Part shown: piece by piece, positions 13,538 to 20,683 of the stretch
How the letters are laid out: each line of letters opens with the position of its first letter
Numbering within the stretch: position 1 is the stretch's first letter
Notes under the pieces: generated by a model
The model's database searches: none
The model's input: the letters and a program-made list of their open reading frames with translations, nothing else
What the model was told of the DNA's origin: nothing
Translations under genes and position numbers: made by a program
NCBI RefSeq assembly: GCF_004570345.1
Contig: NZ_SPQM01000075.1
Span: forward strand, 1 to 23,123
Length of the DNA: 23,123 nucleotides
Direction of reading: 5' to 3'
DNA from: Blastococcus sp. CT_GayMR20
GTDB taxonomy: Bacteria; Actinomycetota; Actinomycetes; Mycobacteriales; Geodermatophilaceae

Positions 13538-14491
13538 GTGACCGCCACGAAGGCCCCGATCGAACCCCCGTCGACGCAGCGCGCCGTCCGCCGCCCCGGG
13601 GACCGCATCTTCGCCGGCGGCGCCAAGGGCTCCGGCATCTTCATCCTGCTCGTGCTGGCCGGGGTCGCGGCCTTCCTCATCAGCGAGGCGATCCCCGCCC
13701 TCACCGCCCCGGCGGAGGACATCCCGGGCGGGGAGGGTCTGGCCGGCTACATCGGCCCCCTCATCCTCGGGACGCTGCTCGGCGCCGTCCTCGCCCTACT
13801 GGTCGCGACGCCGCTCGCCGTCGGCATCGCTCTCTACGTCACCTACTACGCCCCGCGCCGCATCGCGGCCGTCATGGGCTACGTGATCGACCTGCTGGCG
13901 GCCATCCCCAGCGTCGTCTACGGCTTCTGGGGACTGGCGGTCCTCGCACCCACGCTCGTCCCGTTCCACGTGTGGGCGGCCGACAAGCTGAGCTGGCTGC
14001 CGTTCTTCGCCGGACCCGCGTCGACCAGCGGCCGCACCATGCTGACGGTCGGCCTCGTGCTGGGGGTCATGATCCTGCCGATCATCTCCGCCATCGCCCG
14101 CGAGGTCTTCAGCCAGGCGCCGGCGCTGCACCGGGAAGCGGCGCTCGCGCTGGGTGCCACCCGCTGGGAGATGATCAGGATGGCGGTGCTGCCCTACGGC
14201 AAGTCCGGCGTCATCGCCGGCGCCATGCTGGGGCTCGGCCGGGCGCTCGGCGAGACCATGGCCGTCGCGATCATCCTCTCCGGCGGCGCCGGAGCCACTG
14301 TCAACCTGATCAGCAGCTCCAACCCCTCCACCATCGCGTCGAACATCGCGCTGCGATTCCCCGAGGCCACGGGCCTGGGCGTCAACACCCTGATCGCCAG
14401 CGGCCTGGTGCTGTTCGTCATCACGCTCGCGGTCAACATGCTCGCCCGCTGGATCGTCAACCGGCGCGCCGACTTCTCCGGAGCCAACTGA
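13538..14491 (+). CDS. pstC: Phosphate ABC transporter permease PstC
   Basis: The 317-residue permease forms the membrane channel with PstA. It has about six membrane segments and the permease EAA loop (AALALGATRWEMIRMAVLPYGK), followed by GLGRALGETMAVAIIL, which is characteristic of PstC. An N-terminal cytoplasmic extension of about 35 residues (IEPPSTQRAVRRPGDRI) precedes the first segment GSGIFILLVLAGVAAFLI. The GTG at 13538 is supported by GGAG 5 nt upstream. Its TGA overlaps the ATG of pstA by one base (TGATG), so the pair is coupled. Confidence 0.95.
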   Translation: MTATKAPIEPPSTQRAVRRPGDRIFAGGAKGSGIFILLVLAGVAAFLISEAIPALTAPAEDIPGGEGLAGYIGPLILGTLLGAVLALLVATPLAVGIALYVTYYAPRRIAAVMGYVIDLLAAIPSVVYGFWGLAVLAPTLVPFHVWAADKLSWLPFFAGPASTSGRTMLTVGLVLGVMILPIISAIAREVFSQAPALHREAALALGATRWEMIRMAVLPYGKSGVIAGAMLGLGRALGETMAVAIILSGGAGATVNLISSSNPSTIASNIALRFPEATGLGVNTLIASGLVLFVITLAVNMLARWIVNRRADFSGAN

Positions 14492-15570
14492 TGAGCACCG
14501 ACATCCAGTCCGCGCCGGAGACCTCGGCGCCGCAGCAGGGGCCCGTCCGGGTCGAGCGCCGGCTGCCCCGCCCGGCCGTGGTGGGCCTGTACCTGGCCGG
14601 CTTCGCCCTCGGTGCCGGGCTGTCGGCCCTGACCGGCTTCGCGGTCACCTCCACCGTCGTCTACGGCGTCGTCCTGGGCACGCTGGCGGTCTACATCGCC
14701 ACGCGGGCCGTCGAGGGACGGCGCAAGGCCACCGACCGGCTGGTGACGTGCCTGGTCACCACCGCCTTCGGGATCGCGATGATCCCGCTGGTGTCCCTGG
14801 TCTACACCGTGCTGGACAAGGGCCTGGCGCGGTTCGACAGCACCTTCTTCAGCAACTCCATGTTCCGCGTGGTCGGCGAGGGCGGCGGCGCCTACCACGC
14901 CATCGTCGGCACGGTGATCATCACGCTGCTCGCGACGCTGATCTCGGTGCCCATCGGGCTGATGACCGCGATCTACCTGGTGGAGTACGGCAGCGGCCGG
15001 CTCAAGAAGGCCATCACCTTCTTCGTCGACGTCATGACCGGCATCCCGTCGATCGTGGCCGGACTCTTCGCCTTCGCCCTGTTCACGCTGCTCTTCGGGA
15101 ACGACTTCCGCGCGGGCATCATGGGCGCCGTCGCGCTCTCGGTGCTGATGATCCCGGTCGTCGTCCGCTCCTGCGAGGAGGTCCTCAAGCTCGTCCCCAA
15201 CGAGCTGCGGGAGGCGAGCTACGCGCTCGGGATCCCGAAGTGGCGCACGGTCGTCAAGGTGGTCCTGCCGACCGCCATCGCGGGGCTGGGAACCGGCGTC
15301 ACGCTGTCCGTCGCCCGGGTCGTCGGCGAGACGGCTCCCCTGCTGATCACCGTCGGCCTGATCACCGGGACCAACCTCAATCCGTTCGACGGGCGCATGG
15401 CGACCCTGCCCGTCTTCGCCTACTACCAGCTGACCCAGCCGGGCACGGCCACCCAGGCGTTTATCGACCGGGCCTGGACGGCAGCCCTCGTTCTCATCAT
15501 CCTGGTCATGGCGCTCAACGTCGTCGCCCGCCTGATCAGCCGTTTCTTCGCTCCCAAGACCGGTCGCTGA
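14491..15570 (+). CDS. pstA: Phosphate ABC transporter permease PstA
   Basis: The 359-residue permease partners PstC. It is longer than the usual PstA because of an N-terminal block with two extra hydrophobic segments (VVGLYLAGFALGAGLSALTG and VVYGVVLGTLAVYIATRAV) before the standard core; such N-terminal additions are common in actinobacteria. The core has the EAA loop EASYALGIPKWRTVVKVVLP and the PstA motif VARVVGETAPLL. The start ATG overlaps the pstC stop. The gene is followed by pstB after 38 nt. Confidence 0.94.
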   Translation: MSTDIQSAPETSAPQQGPVRVERRLPRPAVVGLYLAGFALGAGLSALTGFAVTSTVVYGVVLGTLAVYIATRAVEGRRKATDRLVTCLVTTAFGIAMIPLVSLVYTVLDKGLARFDSTFFSNSMFRVVGEGGGAYHAIVGTVIITLLATLISVPIGLMTAIYLVEYGSGRLKKAITFFVDVMTGIPSIVAGLFAFALFTLLFGNDFRAGIMGAVALSVLMIPVVVRSCEEVLKLVPNELREASYALGIPKWRTVVKVVLPTAIAGLGTGVTLSVARVVGETAPLLITVGLITGTNLNPFDGRMATLPVFAYYQLTQPGTATQAFIDRAWTAALVLIILVMALNVVARLISRFFAPKTGR

Positions 15571-15608
15571 CCGACCTGCCGCCGATCGACTGACCCGAAG
15601 GACACCAC

Positions 15609-16388
15609 GTGGCCAAGCGCATCGAGGTCTCCGACCTCAACATCTACTACGGCAACTTCCTCGCGGTGGAGGGCGTCAACGTCTCCATCGAGCCGCGGAG
15701 CATCACCGCCCTGATCGGACCCTCGGGCTGCGGGAAGTCGACCTTCCTGCGCTCGCTGAACCGGATGCACGAGGTGCTTCCGGGGGCTCGCGTGGAGGGC
15801 AAGGTCGTCATGGACGGCCAGGACCTCTACGGCTCCGACGTCGACCCGGTGAACGTGCGCCGGCAGATCGGCATGGTCTTCCAGCGCCCGAACCCGTTCC
15901 CGACGATGTCGATCTACGACAACGTCGTCGCCGGCAACCGGCTGAACAACAAGCGGATGCGCAAGGCGGAGACCGACGAGCTCGTCGAGAAGTCGCTGCG
16001 CGGCGCCAACCTCTGGAACGAGGTCAAGGACCGCCTCGATCGGCCGGGCTCGGGCCTGTCCGGCGGTCAGCAGCAGCGGCTGTGCATCGCCCGCGCGATC
16101 GCCGTGGAGCCCGACGTCCTGCTCATGGACGAGCCCTGCTCGGCCCTGGACCCGATCTCGACGCTCGCCATCGAGGACCTGATGACGGAGCTCAAGGAGC
16201 GCTTCACCATCGTCATCGTCACGCACAACATGCAGCAGGCGGCGCGCGTCAGCGAATCCACCGGCTTCTTCAACCTCAACGGGGTGGGCCAGCCCGGCCG
16301 GCTGATCGAGTTCAACCCGACAGAGAAGATCTTCAGCAACCCCGACGAGAAGGCGACCGAGGACTACATCTCCGGCCGCTTCGGCTGA
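15609..16388 (+). CDS. pstB: Phosphate ABC transporter ATPase PstB
   Basis: The 259-residue ATPase powers phosphate import. All nucleotide-binding elements are intact: Walker A GPSGCGKS (37-44), Q-loop [12 protein letters not shown], signature LSGGQ (150-154), Walker B VLLMDEP (170-176), D-loop SALDP and H-loop VTHN. The family trait NRMHEV after Walker A is present. The GTG at 15609 gives the standard N-terminus ([14 protein letters not shown]) with GAAGGA upstream. The gene ends the pst operon here: the phoU gene that often follows is absent, and the next gene converges on it. Confidence 0.96.
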   Translation: MAKRIEVSDLNIYYGNFLAVEGVNVSIEPRSITALIGPSGCGKSTFLRSLNRMHEVLPGARVEGKVVMDGQDLYGSDVDPVNVRRQIGMVFQRPNPFPTMSIYDNVVAGNRLNNKRMRKAETDELVEKSLRGANLWNEVKDRLDRPGSGLSGGQQQRLCIARAIAVEPDVLLMDEPCSALDPISTLAIEDLMTELKERFTIVIVTHNMQQAARVSESTGFFNLNGVGQPGRLIEFNPTEKIFSNPDEKATEDYISGRFG

Positions 16389-16398
16389 GGCCCCTCAG
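16385..16398. terminator. Small hairpin at the pstB end
   Basis: CTGAG (16385-16389) pairs with CTCAG (16394-16398) around the loop GCCC. It holds the stop codons of both convergent genes. The stem is only 5 bp, so terminator function is weakly supported. Confidence 0.3.
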
Positions 16399-16598
16399 GG
16401 GTTCGGGTCGGGGGTCCGGAACGGGGTCTCCCCCTCCGGGACGTGGGGTCGCTCCGCGTCCTCGTCGAAGACGACGTCCGGCTCCTCGCCGCCGACGCCG
16501 AAGCCGGGTGACGGCTCCGGTCCCCCGGCTCCGGGGTCGGCCGCGGGGATGCCCTCGGCGTCGGACGGGTCGGCACTGAACGGCGGCGGCATCGACAT
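16395..16598 (-). CDS. Small acidic proline-rich protein of unknown function
   Basis: The 67-residue product is rich in Pro, Asp, Glu and Gly (ADPSDAEGIPAADPGAGG; EEPDVVFDEDAERP), has no membrane segment or cysteine and is likely disordered. It lies 56 nt downstream of the LCP gene on the same strand and may share its transcript. ATGs at 16598 and 16592 are both possible starts; no good Shine-Dalgarno is visible. No family is recognised. Codon use fits the genome, but a short, low-complexity ORF in a GC-rich genome could be spurious. Confidence 0.5.
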   Translation of the reverse strand: MSMPPPFSADPSDAEGIPAADPGAGGPEPSPGFGVGGEEPDVVFDEDAERPHVPEGETPFRTPDPNP

Positions 16599-16654
16599 GC
16601 CGTGCTCTTACCCCGCCTGCGCCCCGTTCCGGCGAACGACGGGTGAACTCCTGC

Positions 16655-18688
16655 TCAGCTGCAGCTGACGGCTGCCGGTTCGGGGGCGGGGGCCGGCTCC
16701 GCCGAGGGCTCGACCGGCGCCTGGACCACCGGCGCGCCGATCTCGACCGGGATGACGGTCGAGTAGCCCGGGCCGATGACCAGCTGCACGGTGTCGCCGA
16801 TCGAGTCGCTGGGCTGCGGTACGGCCCCGGGCACGGCCGCGGCGACGGTGCGGGCCTGCTCGAGCATGTCCGGGCCGTAGCGGACGACGCTCTCGTTCAC
16901 CGTCCCGGGCTCGTTGCCCACCGTGCCGACGACGAAGCCCTGCTCCTGCAGCAGCCCGGCGACCGTCCCGGCGAGCCCGGTCGTACCCGTGCCGTTGAGG
17001 ACGTCGACGGTGACCGACGAGGGCGCCGCGGTCAGCGGCTGCTCCACGGCGGGCGCCGGCGGTTCGGCCTCGGCCGGCGCGGCTTCGGCCGGCGGCGGCT
17101 CCGCGGGGCTCTCGAGGGCCGGCTCGCCGCCGCCGGTGGTGAGCTCCTCCGGGACGGGCGTGCCCTCGATCATCGCGTCGAACAGGAGCCGGCTCCGGGC
17201 GGTGTCGAGCAGGACGTAGGCCTGCTCGGTGCCGGCCGGCACGTAGCCCACCTGGGCCACGGGCAGCCCGGCGCGCTGGACGGCGTCGCCGGTCAGGTCG
17301 CCCAGCGAGCCGGCCAGCACCCGCAGGTCGCCCAGCGTGGTCTGCTCGTCGACGGTCAGTGCATCGGCGGCGCGGTTGAGGAACGCGGTCAGGGTGAGCG
17401 TGTTGGTGAGCGTGCCCGCCGACATGGCCACGCGCATCGTGGACGTCAGCAGTCGCTGGGCCCGCTCGGCCACGGCGGCACCGGTGACGTCGGCCCCACT
17501 GTCCCCTGGCTCGAGGTATCCCGCGGCGTCGGCCCCGGACAGCTCGGTGAGGCCCGCCGGGAGCGGCTGCGCGGCCGCGTCGCCGGCCGCCGACGGGATC
17601 ACGCAGACCGGCACCCCGCCCAGCGCGTCCACCATCCCGGGGAGCCGGGCGAGGTCGAGCCCCAGGTAGTGGTCGATGCGCAGACCCGAGAGCTGCTGGA
17701 CCGCCCGCACCATGCACGCCGGCCCGCCCTCGAGGAGCGACGTGGCGAACGCCTCCGTCGTCGGACTGCGGAGCGTGCCGTCGGGCGTGCGGCAGGCGGG
17801 CGTGTCCACGAGTGCGGTCGGCGGGAAGCTGACCAGCACGGCCGACTCCCCGTCGGCCGCGACGGTCGCCAGCAGCGTCGCCACCGACGCCGCCCCGGTC
17901 TGACCCGGCACGCCACTGCCGACGACGAGGTAGGTCTCCGCCTCCGCCTGCAACGTGGGCGCGAGCACCTCAGGGCCGTCGACCGCCAACGCATCGACCC
18001 GGTCGATCTTCTGGTCGACGTAGAAGTAGAGGCCCAGGTGGTAGAGCAGGACGACTCCGACGATCGCGGCCAGGGCCATCAGCACGCGCCCGAGCCGGCG
18101 ACGTCCCGGGCTCGCCGGGGGCCGCGCCGTACGGGGCCGGGAGACCTTCGGCGTCTCGGACTTCTTCGGCGCCACCGTGCCCGGCAGCGGCGGGATCGGG
18201 CCGCTGCGGCGGGACGGGCGGCTGTCCGGCTCCCACGCGGCGGGGCGCACGGCCCCGGGAACCGGCGGCAGACCGGCCTGGGTGGCCCCGAGCTGGCCGG
18301 CTCCGGCCTGGACGGGCGGGACCACCGGCGATCCGGGGACCGGCGGCAGCCCGGCCTGACGCGCCGCGCCCACCGCTCCGCCGGTACCACCCGGGACGGG
18401 CGGCAGACCGGACCGGATCGCGGGCGCGGGCTCGATGGGGATGCGGTTCGGGCGACGGGACTGCTCGGACGGCTCCTCGACGCGGCGCGCGGCCCGGCGA
18501 CGGCTCACCCCGCCGCTGCCCTGACGGGCCAGCAGCTGCTCGACGGTCACCGGCTCGGCGCCGGACGGGTCGCCGTTCCGCGACCGCCGGGTGCGCCCGG
18601 GGACGCCGCCGGAGACGTCGCGGCCACCCGCGCCGTCCCGCGTCGGCTGTTCCCCCACCGGTGTCGACACCTTCTCGTCGTCGGCCAC
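16655..18688 (-). CDS. LytR-CpsA-Psr (LCP) family protein with LytR_C domain, degenerate catalytic motifs
   Basis: The 677-residue protein has a long cytoplasmic Pro-rich N-terminus, an actinobacterial LCP motif VTVEQLLARQG (47-57), one membrane segment (about 201-223), an extracellular LCP-like domain (about 245-450) and a LytR_C domain (about 557-642; VDVLNGTGTTGLAGTVAGLL), joined by an Ala/Pro/Glu linker. LCP enzymes attach teichoic acids, arabinogalactan or other glycopolymers to peptidoglycan. Here the fold landmarks remain (LLEGGPACMVRAVQQLSGL, DHYLGLDLARLPGMVDALGG), but the Arg of the usual IPRD motif is replaced (FPPTA) and the usual VRxR...GDxGR segment reads YLEPGDSGADVTG. The GTG start at 18688 is preceded by a -10-like TATCGT. 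It is divergent from the coiled-coil gene. Confidence 0.85.
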   Translation of the reverse strand: MADDEKVSTPVGEQPTRDGAGGRDVSGGVPGRTRRSRNGDPSGAEPVTVEQLLARQGSGGVSRRRAARRVEEPSEQSRRPNRIPIEPAPAIRSGLPPVPGGTGGAVGAARQAGLPPVPGSPVVPPVQAGAGQLGATQAGLPPVPGAVRPAAWEPDSRPSRRSGPIPPLPGTVAPKKSETPKVSRPRTARPPASPGRRRLGRVLMALAAIVGVVLLYHLGLYFYVDQKIDRVDALAVDGPEVLAPTLQAEAETYLVVGSGVPGQTGAASVATLLATVAADGESAVLVSFPPTALVDTPACRTPDGTLRSPTTEAFATSLLEGGPACMVRAVQQLSGLRIDHYLGLDLARLPGMVDALGGVPVCVIPSAAGDAAAQPLPAGLTELSGADAAGYLEPGDSGADVTGAAVAERAQRLLTSTMRVAMSAGTLTNTLTLTAFLNRAADALTVDEQTTLGDLRVLAGSLGDLTGDAVQRAGLPVAQVGYVPAGTEQAYVLLDTARSRLLFDAMIEGTPVPEELTTGGGEPALESPAEPPPAEAAPAEAEPPAPAVEQPLTAAPSSVTVDVLNGTGTTGLAGTVAGLLQEQGFVVGTVGNEPGTVNESVVRYGPDMLEQARTVAAAVPGAVPQPSDSIGDTVQLVIGPGYSTVIPVEIGAPVVQAPVEPSAEPAPAPEPAAVSCS

Positions 18689-18709
18689 GCCCCGTCCGTG
18701 CTCCCGACG

Positions 18710-18715
18710 ACGATA
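18710..18715 (-). promoter_or_regulatory. Possible -10 box of the LCP gene
   Basis: TATCGT on the minus strand fits TANNNT and would start transcription near 18703, about 15 nt before the GTG at 18688. No clear -35 was seen. Confidence 0.35.
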
Positions 18716-18816
18716 CGGGGGCGGCCCCGGTGAATCCCCCCGGACGCGCGGGCAGGGAGCCCCTCGGCCGGGCGATCGACGGGCGCAACCGAATAGTGGC
18801 CCACCGTCCCCGTGCG

Positions 18817-18822
18817 TAGCGT
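18817..18822 (+). promoter_or_regulatory. Possible -10 box of the coiled-coil gene (leaderless)
   Basis: TAGCGT fits TANNNT and ends 7 nt before the GTG at 18830, consistent with a leaderless transcript. Confidence 0.4.
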
Positions 18823-18829
18823 GGTGCGG

Positions 18830-19672
18830 GTGAGACTGCCGTCACTGCCGGGCCCGTCCGATGTCCTCTCCGCCGTGGGAGGCGTCCGGGACGGCGTCAC
18901 CGACGCCCTCGACCTGGTCCCGAGGATAGGCGAGGCGGTGGGGCGGATGGAGGAGATGCTCGGCCGCGTCTCGGGTCTGCTGAGCCGCGTGGACGCGATC
19001 GTGGACCGCGCGGACGAGGCGATCACGCGGCTGGACGCCACCCGGACGCGAGCGGACGAGGCCATCGCCGCCGTGAGCGGCACCCAGGCGCGGGCGGACG
19101 AGGCCATCGCCGCCGTGAGCGGCACCCAGGCGCGGGCGGACGAGGCGATCGAGGGCGTGGGCCGGACGCAGGCCAAGGCCGACGAGGCGATCGAGGGCGT
19201 GGGCCGGACCCAGGCCAAGGCTGACGACGCCATCGAGGCGGTCACCCGCACGCGGGCGAAGGCGGACAGCGCCATCGCCGCCGTCGAGGTCACCGCCGGC
19301 CGCGCGGACACGGTCGTCGGCCAGGCCGAGGGCCTCGTCGGACGGGTCGACCCCTTGCTGGCCGACTACGAACCGGCGCTGGCCGCCATGGCTCCGGCGG
19401 TCCGCCGTCTCGCCGCCACCCTGGATCCCTCCGAGGTCGAGGCGCTGATCACCCTCATCGACCGGCTGCCCCGGCTGGTGACCCACCTCGACGAGGACAT
19501 CCTCCCGGTCCTGGAGACGCTCGGCACCGTCGGGACCGACGTCCACGACCTCGTCGACACCGTCCAGGACATGCGGCAGATCGTGAAGGGCTTCCCCGGC
19601 TCCCGGCTGTTCCGCCGCCGGGGTGCGGAGGAGATCGCCGAGGAAGAGGCCCGGGAGGGCGCCGGCGCGTGA
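18830..19672 (+). CDS. Repeat-containing coiled-coil protein of unknown function
   Basis: The 280-residue protein has no signal peptide or membrane segment. Residues about 47-158 form a continuous heptad-like, Ala-rich helix built from 14-residue units of the type ADEAIxxVxxTxAK/R (see the repeat at 19010-19303). The C-terminal part (LADYEPALAAMAPAVRRLAATL; LIDRLPRLVTHLDEDILPVL; VDTVQDMRQIVKGFPGSRL) resembles a tail common in uncharacterised actinobacterial proteins and ends in a basic-acidic segment. Several GTGs (18812, 18821, 18824, 18830) are in frame; 18830 is chosen because TAGCGT sits 7 nt upstream. It could be a scaffold or a cell-envelope-associated helix, but no function is assigned. 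Confidence 0.75.
   Translation: MRLPSLPGPSDVLSAVGGVRDGVTDALDLVPRIGEAVGRMEEMLGRVSGLLSRVDAIVDRADEAITRLDATRTRADEAIAAVSGTQARADEAIAAVSGTQARADEAIEGVGRTQAKADEAIEGVGRTQAKADDAIEAVTRTRAKADSAIAAVEVTAGRADTVVGQAEGLVGRVDPLLADYEPALAAMAPAVRRLAATLDPSEVEALITLIDRLPRLVTHLDEDILPVLETLGTVGTDVHDLVDTVQDMRQIVKGFPGSRLFRRRGAEEIAEEEAREGAGA
19010..19303 (+). repeat. Seven tandem 42-bp (14-codon) repeats
   Basis: Units start at 19010, 19052, 19094, 19136, 19178, 19220 and 19262. Units 2 and 3 are identical over all 42 bases, and units 4 and 5 differ at two positions. Neighbouring copies are more alike than distant ones, which points to recent duplication within the gene. The register stays in frame throughout. Confidence 0.9.
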
Positions 19673-19689
19673 GCCGGCGCCCTCCCGGG
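19650..19689. terminator. Strong bidirectional terminator overlapping a stop codon
   Basis: Positions 19650-19666 pair perfectly with 19673-19689 (17 bp) around the loop GCGTGA, which holds the TGA stop of the coiled-coil gene. The convergent DUF2795 gene ends at 19692, so the one stem can serve both genes. Confidence 0.75.
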
Positions 19690-19691
19690 GC

Positions 19692-20123
19692 TCACGTCTC
19701 CGTCGGGTAGCCGAGCGCCCGGGCGACGTCGCCCACCCGCTCGAAGGTCTCCCCCTCGGGCAGCCGCTCGAGCTCGGCCACCACCGCGTCGGGCGCCCGA
19801 TGGTCGCGCGCCATCTCGATGAGTTCGTCACGGGTGCCGGGGAACGGCTCCCGCGTGAGCCAGCGGGCCAGCTCGGCCCGGGCCACCACGGCGTCCTCCG
19901 TCATGCCCACGGGCACCCCGCCGACCAGCGTGCCGGCCGGGTCGGCGGTGATGTCCGGGTCGCCCTCGGCGACCGGTTCGACCTCGCGCCACTCCTGTGC
20001 GCGGGTCGCGTGCTCGGCCTTGAGCATCCCCTGGATCTCGTGCTCCAGCTCCTCGTCGACCCGAGGGCTGTGCTTGGTGCTGCGAGCGGACGTGCCGGCG
20101 AACTGGTCTCCGGACTCGGTCAC
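19692..20123 (-). CDS. DUF2795 domain protein
   Basis: The 143-residue protein carries a DUF2795 domain at about 82-138 (RAELARWLTREPFPGTRDEL; HRAPDAVVAELERLPEGETF; VGDVARALGY). The N-terminal half is hydrophilic and variable (RSTKHSPRVDEELEHEIQGML). The domain is short, helical and of unknown function. The GTG at 20123 is chosen because AGGAGG lies 4 nt upstream. It lies 43 nt after the DUF2945 gene and probably shares its transcript. No cysteines or membrane segments are seen. Confidence 0.85.
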   Translation of the reverse strand: MTESGDQFAGTSARSTKHSPRVDEELEHEIQGMLKAEHATRAQEWREVEPVAEGDPDITADPAGTLVGGVPVGMTEDAVVARAELARWLTREPFPGTRDELIEMARDHRAPDAVVAELERLPEGETFERVGDVARALGYPTET

Positions 20124-20166
20124 GGTGCCTCCTGGCGATTCGGGCCCGGCGCCGCCGGGCCATGGG

Positions 20167-20379
20167 TCAGTCCTTCTTCTGCAGAGCACCGGGCTTGTGC
20201 ACCGCGGTACCGCCGCTCTTCTCCGACTTCACCTCGTACTGCGGGTCGTCCTTGCTCGCGCGGACGGTCCGGCCGGACGCCTCCGTGTCCGCGGTGATCT
20301 TCCGTTCGACGGTTCCCTCGGCGGTGCCGCCGTGGCTCTTCCAGGTGACGTGGTCACCCTTCTCCAGGTCGTCGGCCAT
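20167..20379 (-). CDS. DUF2945 (HVA1-family) small protein
   Basis: The 70-residue protein fits the DUF2945/HVA1-type family: MADDLEKGDHVTWKSHGGTA, EGTVERKITADTEASGRTVR, KDDPQYEVKSEKSGGTAVHK, ending with PGALQKKD. The name HVA1 comes from fungal homologues; no biochemical role is known. It is a Tudor-like or SH3-like small beta fold with charged ends. The ATG at 20379 has AGGAGG 6 nt upstream. It is the first gene of a two-gene unit with the DUF2795 gene. Confidence 0.85.
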   Translation of the reverse strand: MADDLEKGDHVTWKSHGGTAEGTVERKITADTEASGRTVRASKDDPQYEVKSEKSGGTAVHKPGALQKKD

Positions 20380-20683
20380 GCGGGCCCTCCTGCGTCGCGG
20401 TCGGTGTCGCCCTGCCCGTGCCCGTCCGGGGCCGGGCACACACATTCCGTTCCGGATCACCCGATCGGGAGCAGACCTCACCCCTGCGGGCAGTGGCAGA
20501 CGCCGTTTCGTCACGTAGCGTTGATGCCGACGGGGGTTGGATCCGCATCCGTGCTGGTACGCGGAGGGGAATGACTACCCAGTGTGAGGTCCGCACTCGT
20601 CCTCGATCGCCGGCCCGGTCGACTCCATTCCCCCGGAGTCGGCCGGGCCGGCCCCGTCTCGGAGGTCGTTAGGCTCGACCGAC
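20380..20683. other. Intergenic region between divergent genes (304 bp)
   Basis: This region separates the DUF2945 gene from the siderophore-interacting-protein gene. It holds the DUF2945 Shine-Dalgarno and the leaderless -10 of the + strand gene (20670-20675). A 33-codon frame at 20571-20672 (ATG, G-rich stretch just upstream) is visible but has poor support. No repeats or RNA genes were recognised. Confidence 0.5.
20670..20675 (+). promoter_or_regulatory. Possible -10 box of the SIP gene (leaderless)
   Basis: TAGGCT fits TANNNT and ends 8 nt before the GTG at 20684, so transcription may start at or next to the codon. The first seven bases, TTAGGCT, resemble half of an iron-regulator (DtxR/IdeR) box, but the other half is missing. 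Confidence 0.4.

Noticed and set aside
16643..18733. 696-codon + strand frame opposite the LCP gene.
   Set aside because: Antisense shadow; the minus-strand frame has recognisable domains and a membrane segment.
20571..20672. A 33-codon ATG frame preceded by a G-rich stretch (20563-20569).
   Set aside because: Only one base separates the G-rich stretch from ATG, the product is Arg/Pro-rich like a random frame in GC-rich DNA, and no family is recognised.
20669..20683. Possible DtxR/IdeR iron box before the SIP gene.
   Set aside because: Only the left half (TTAGGCT) is present and it doubles as the -10 box; the right half is missing.
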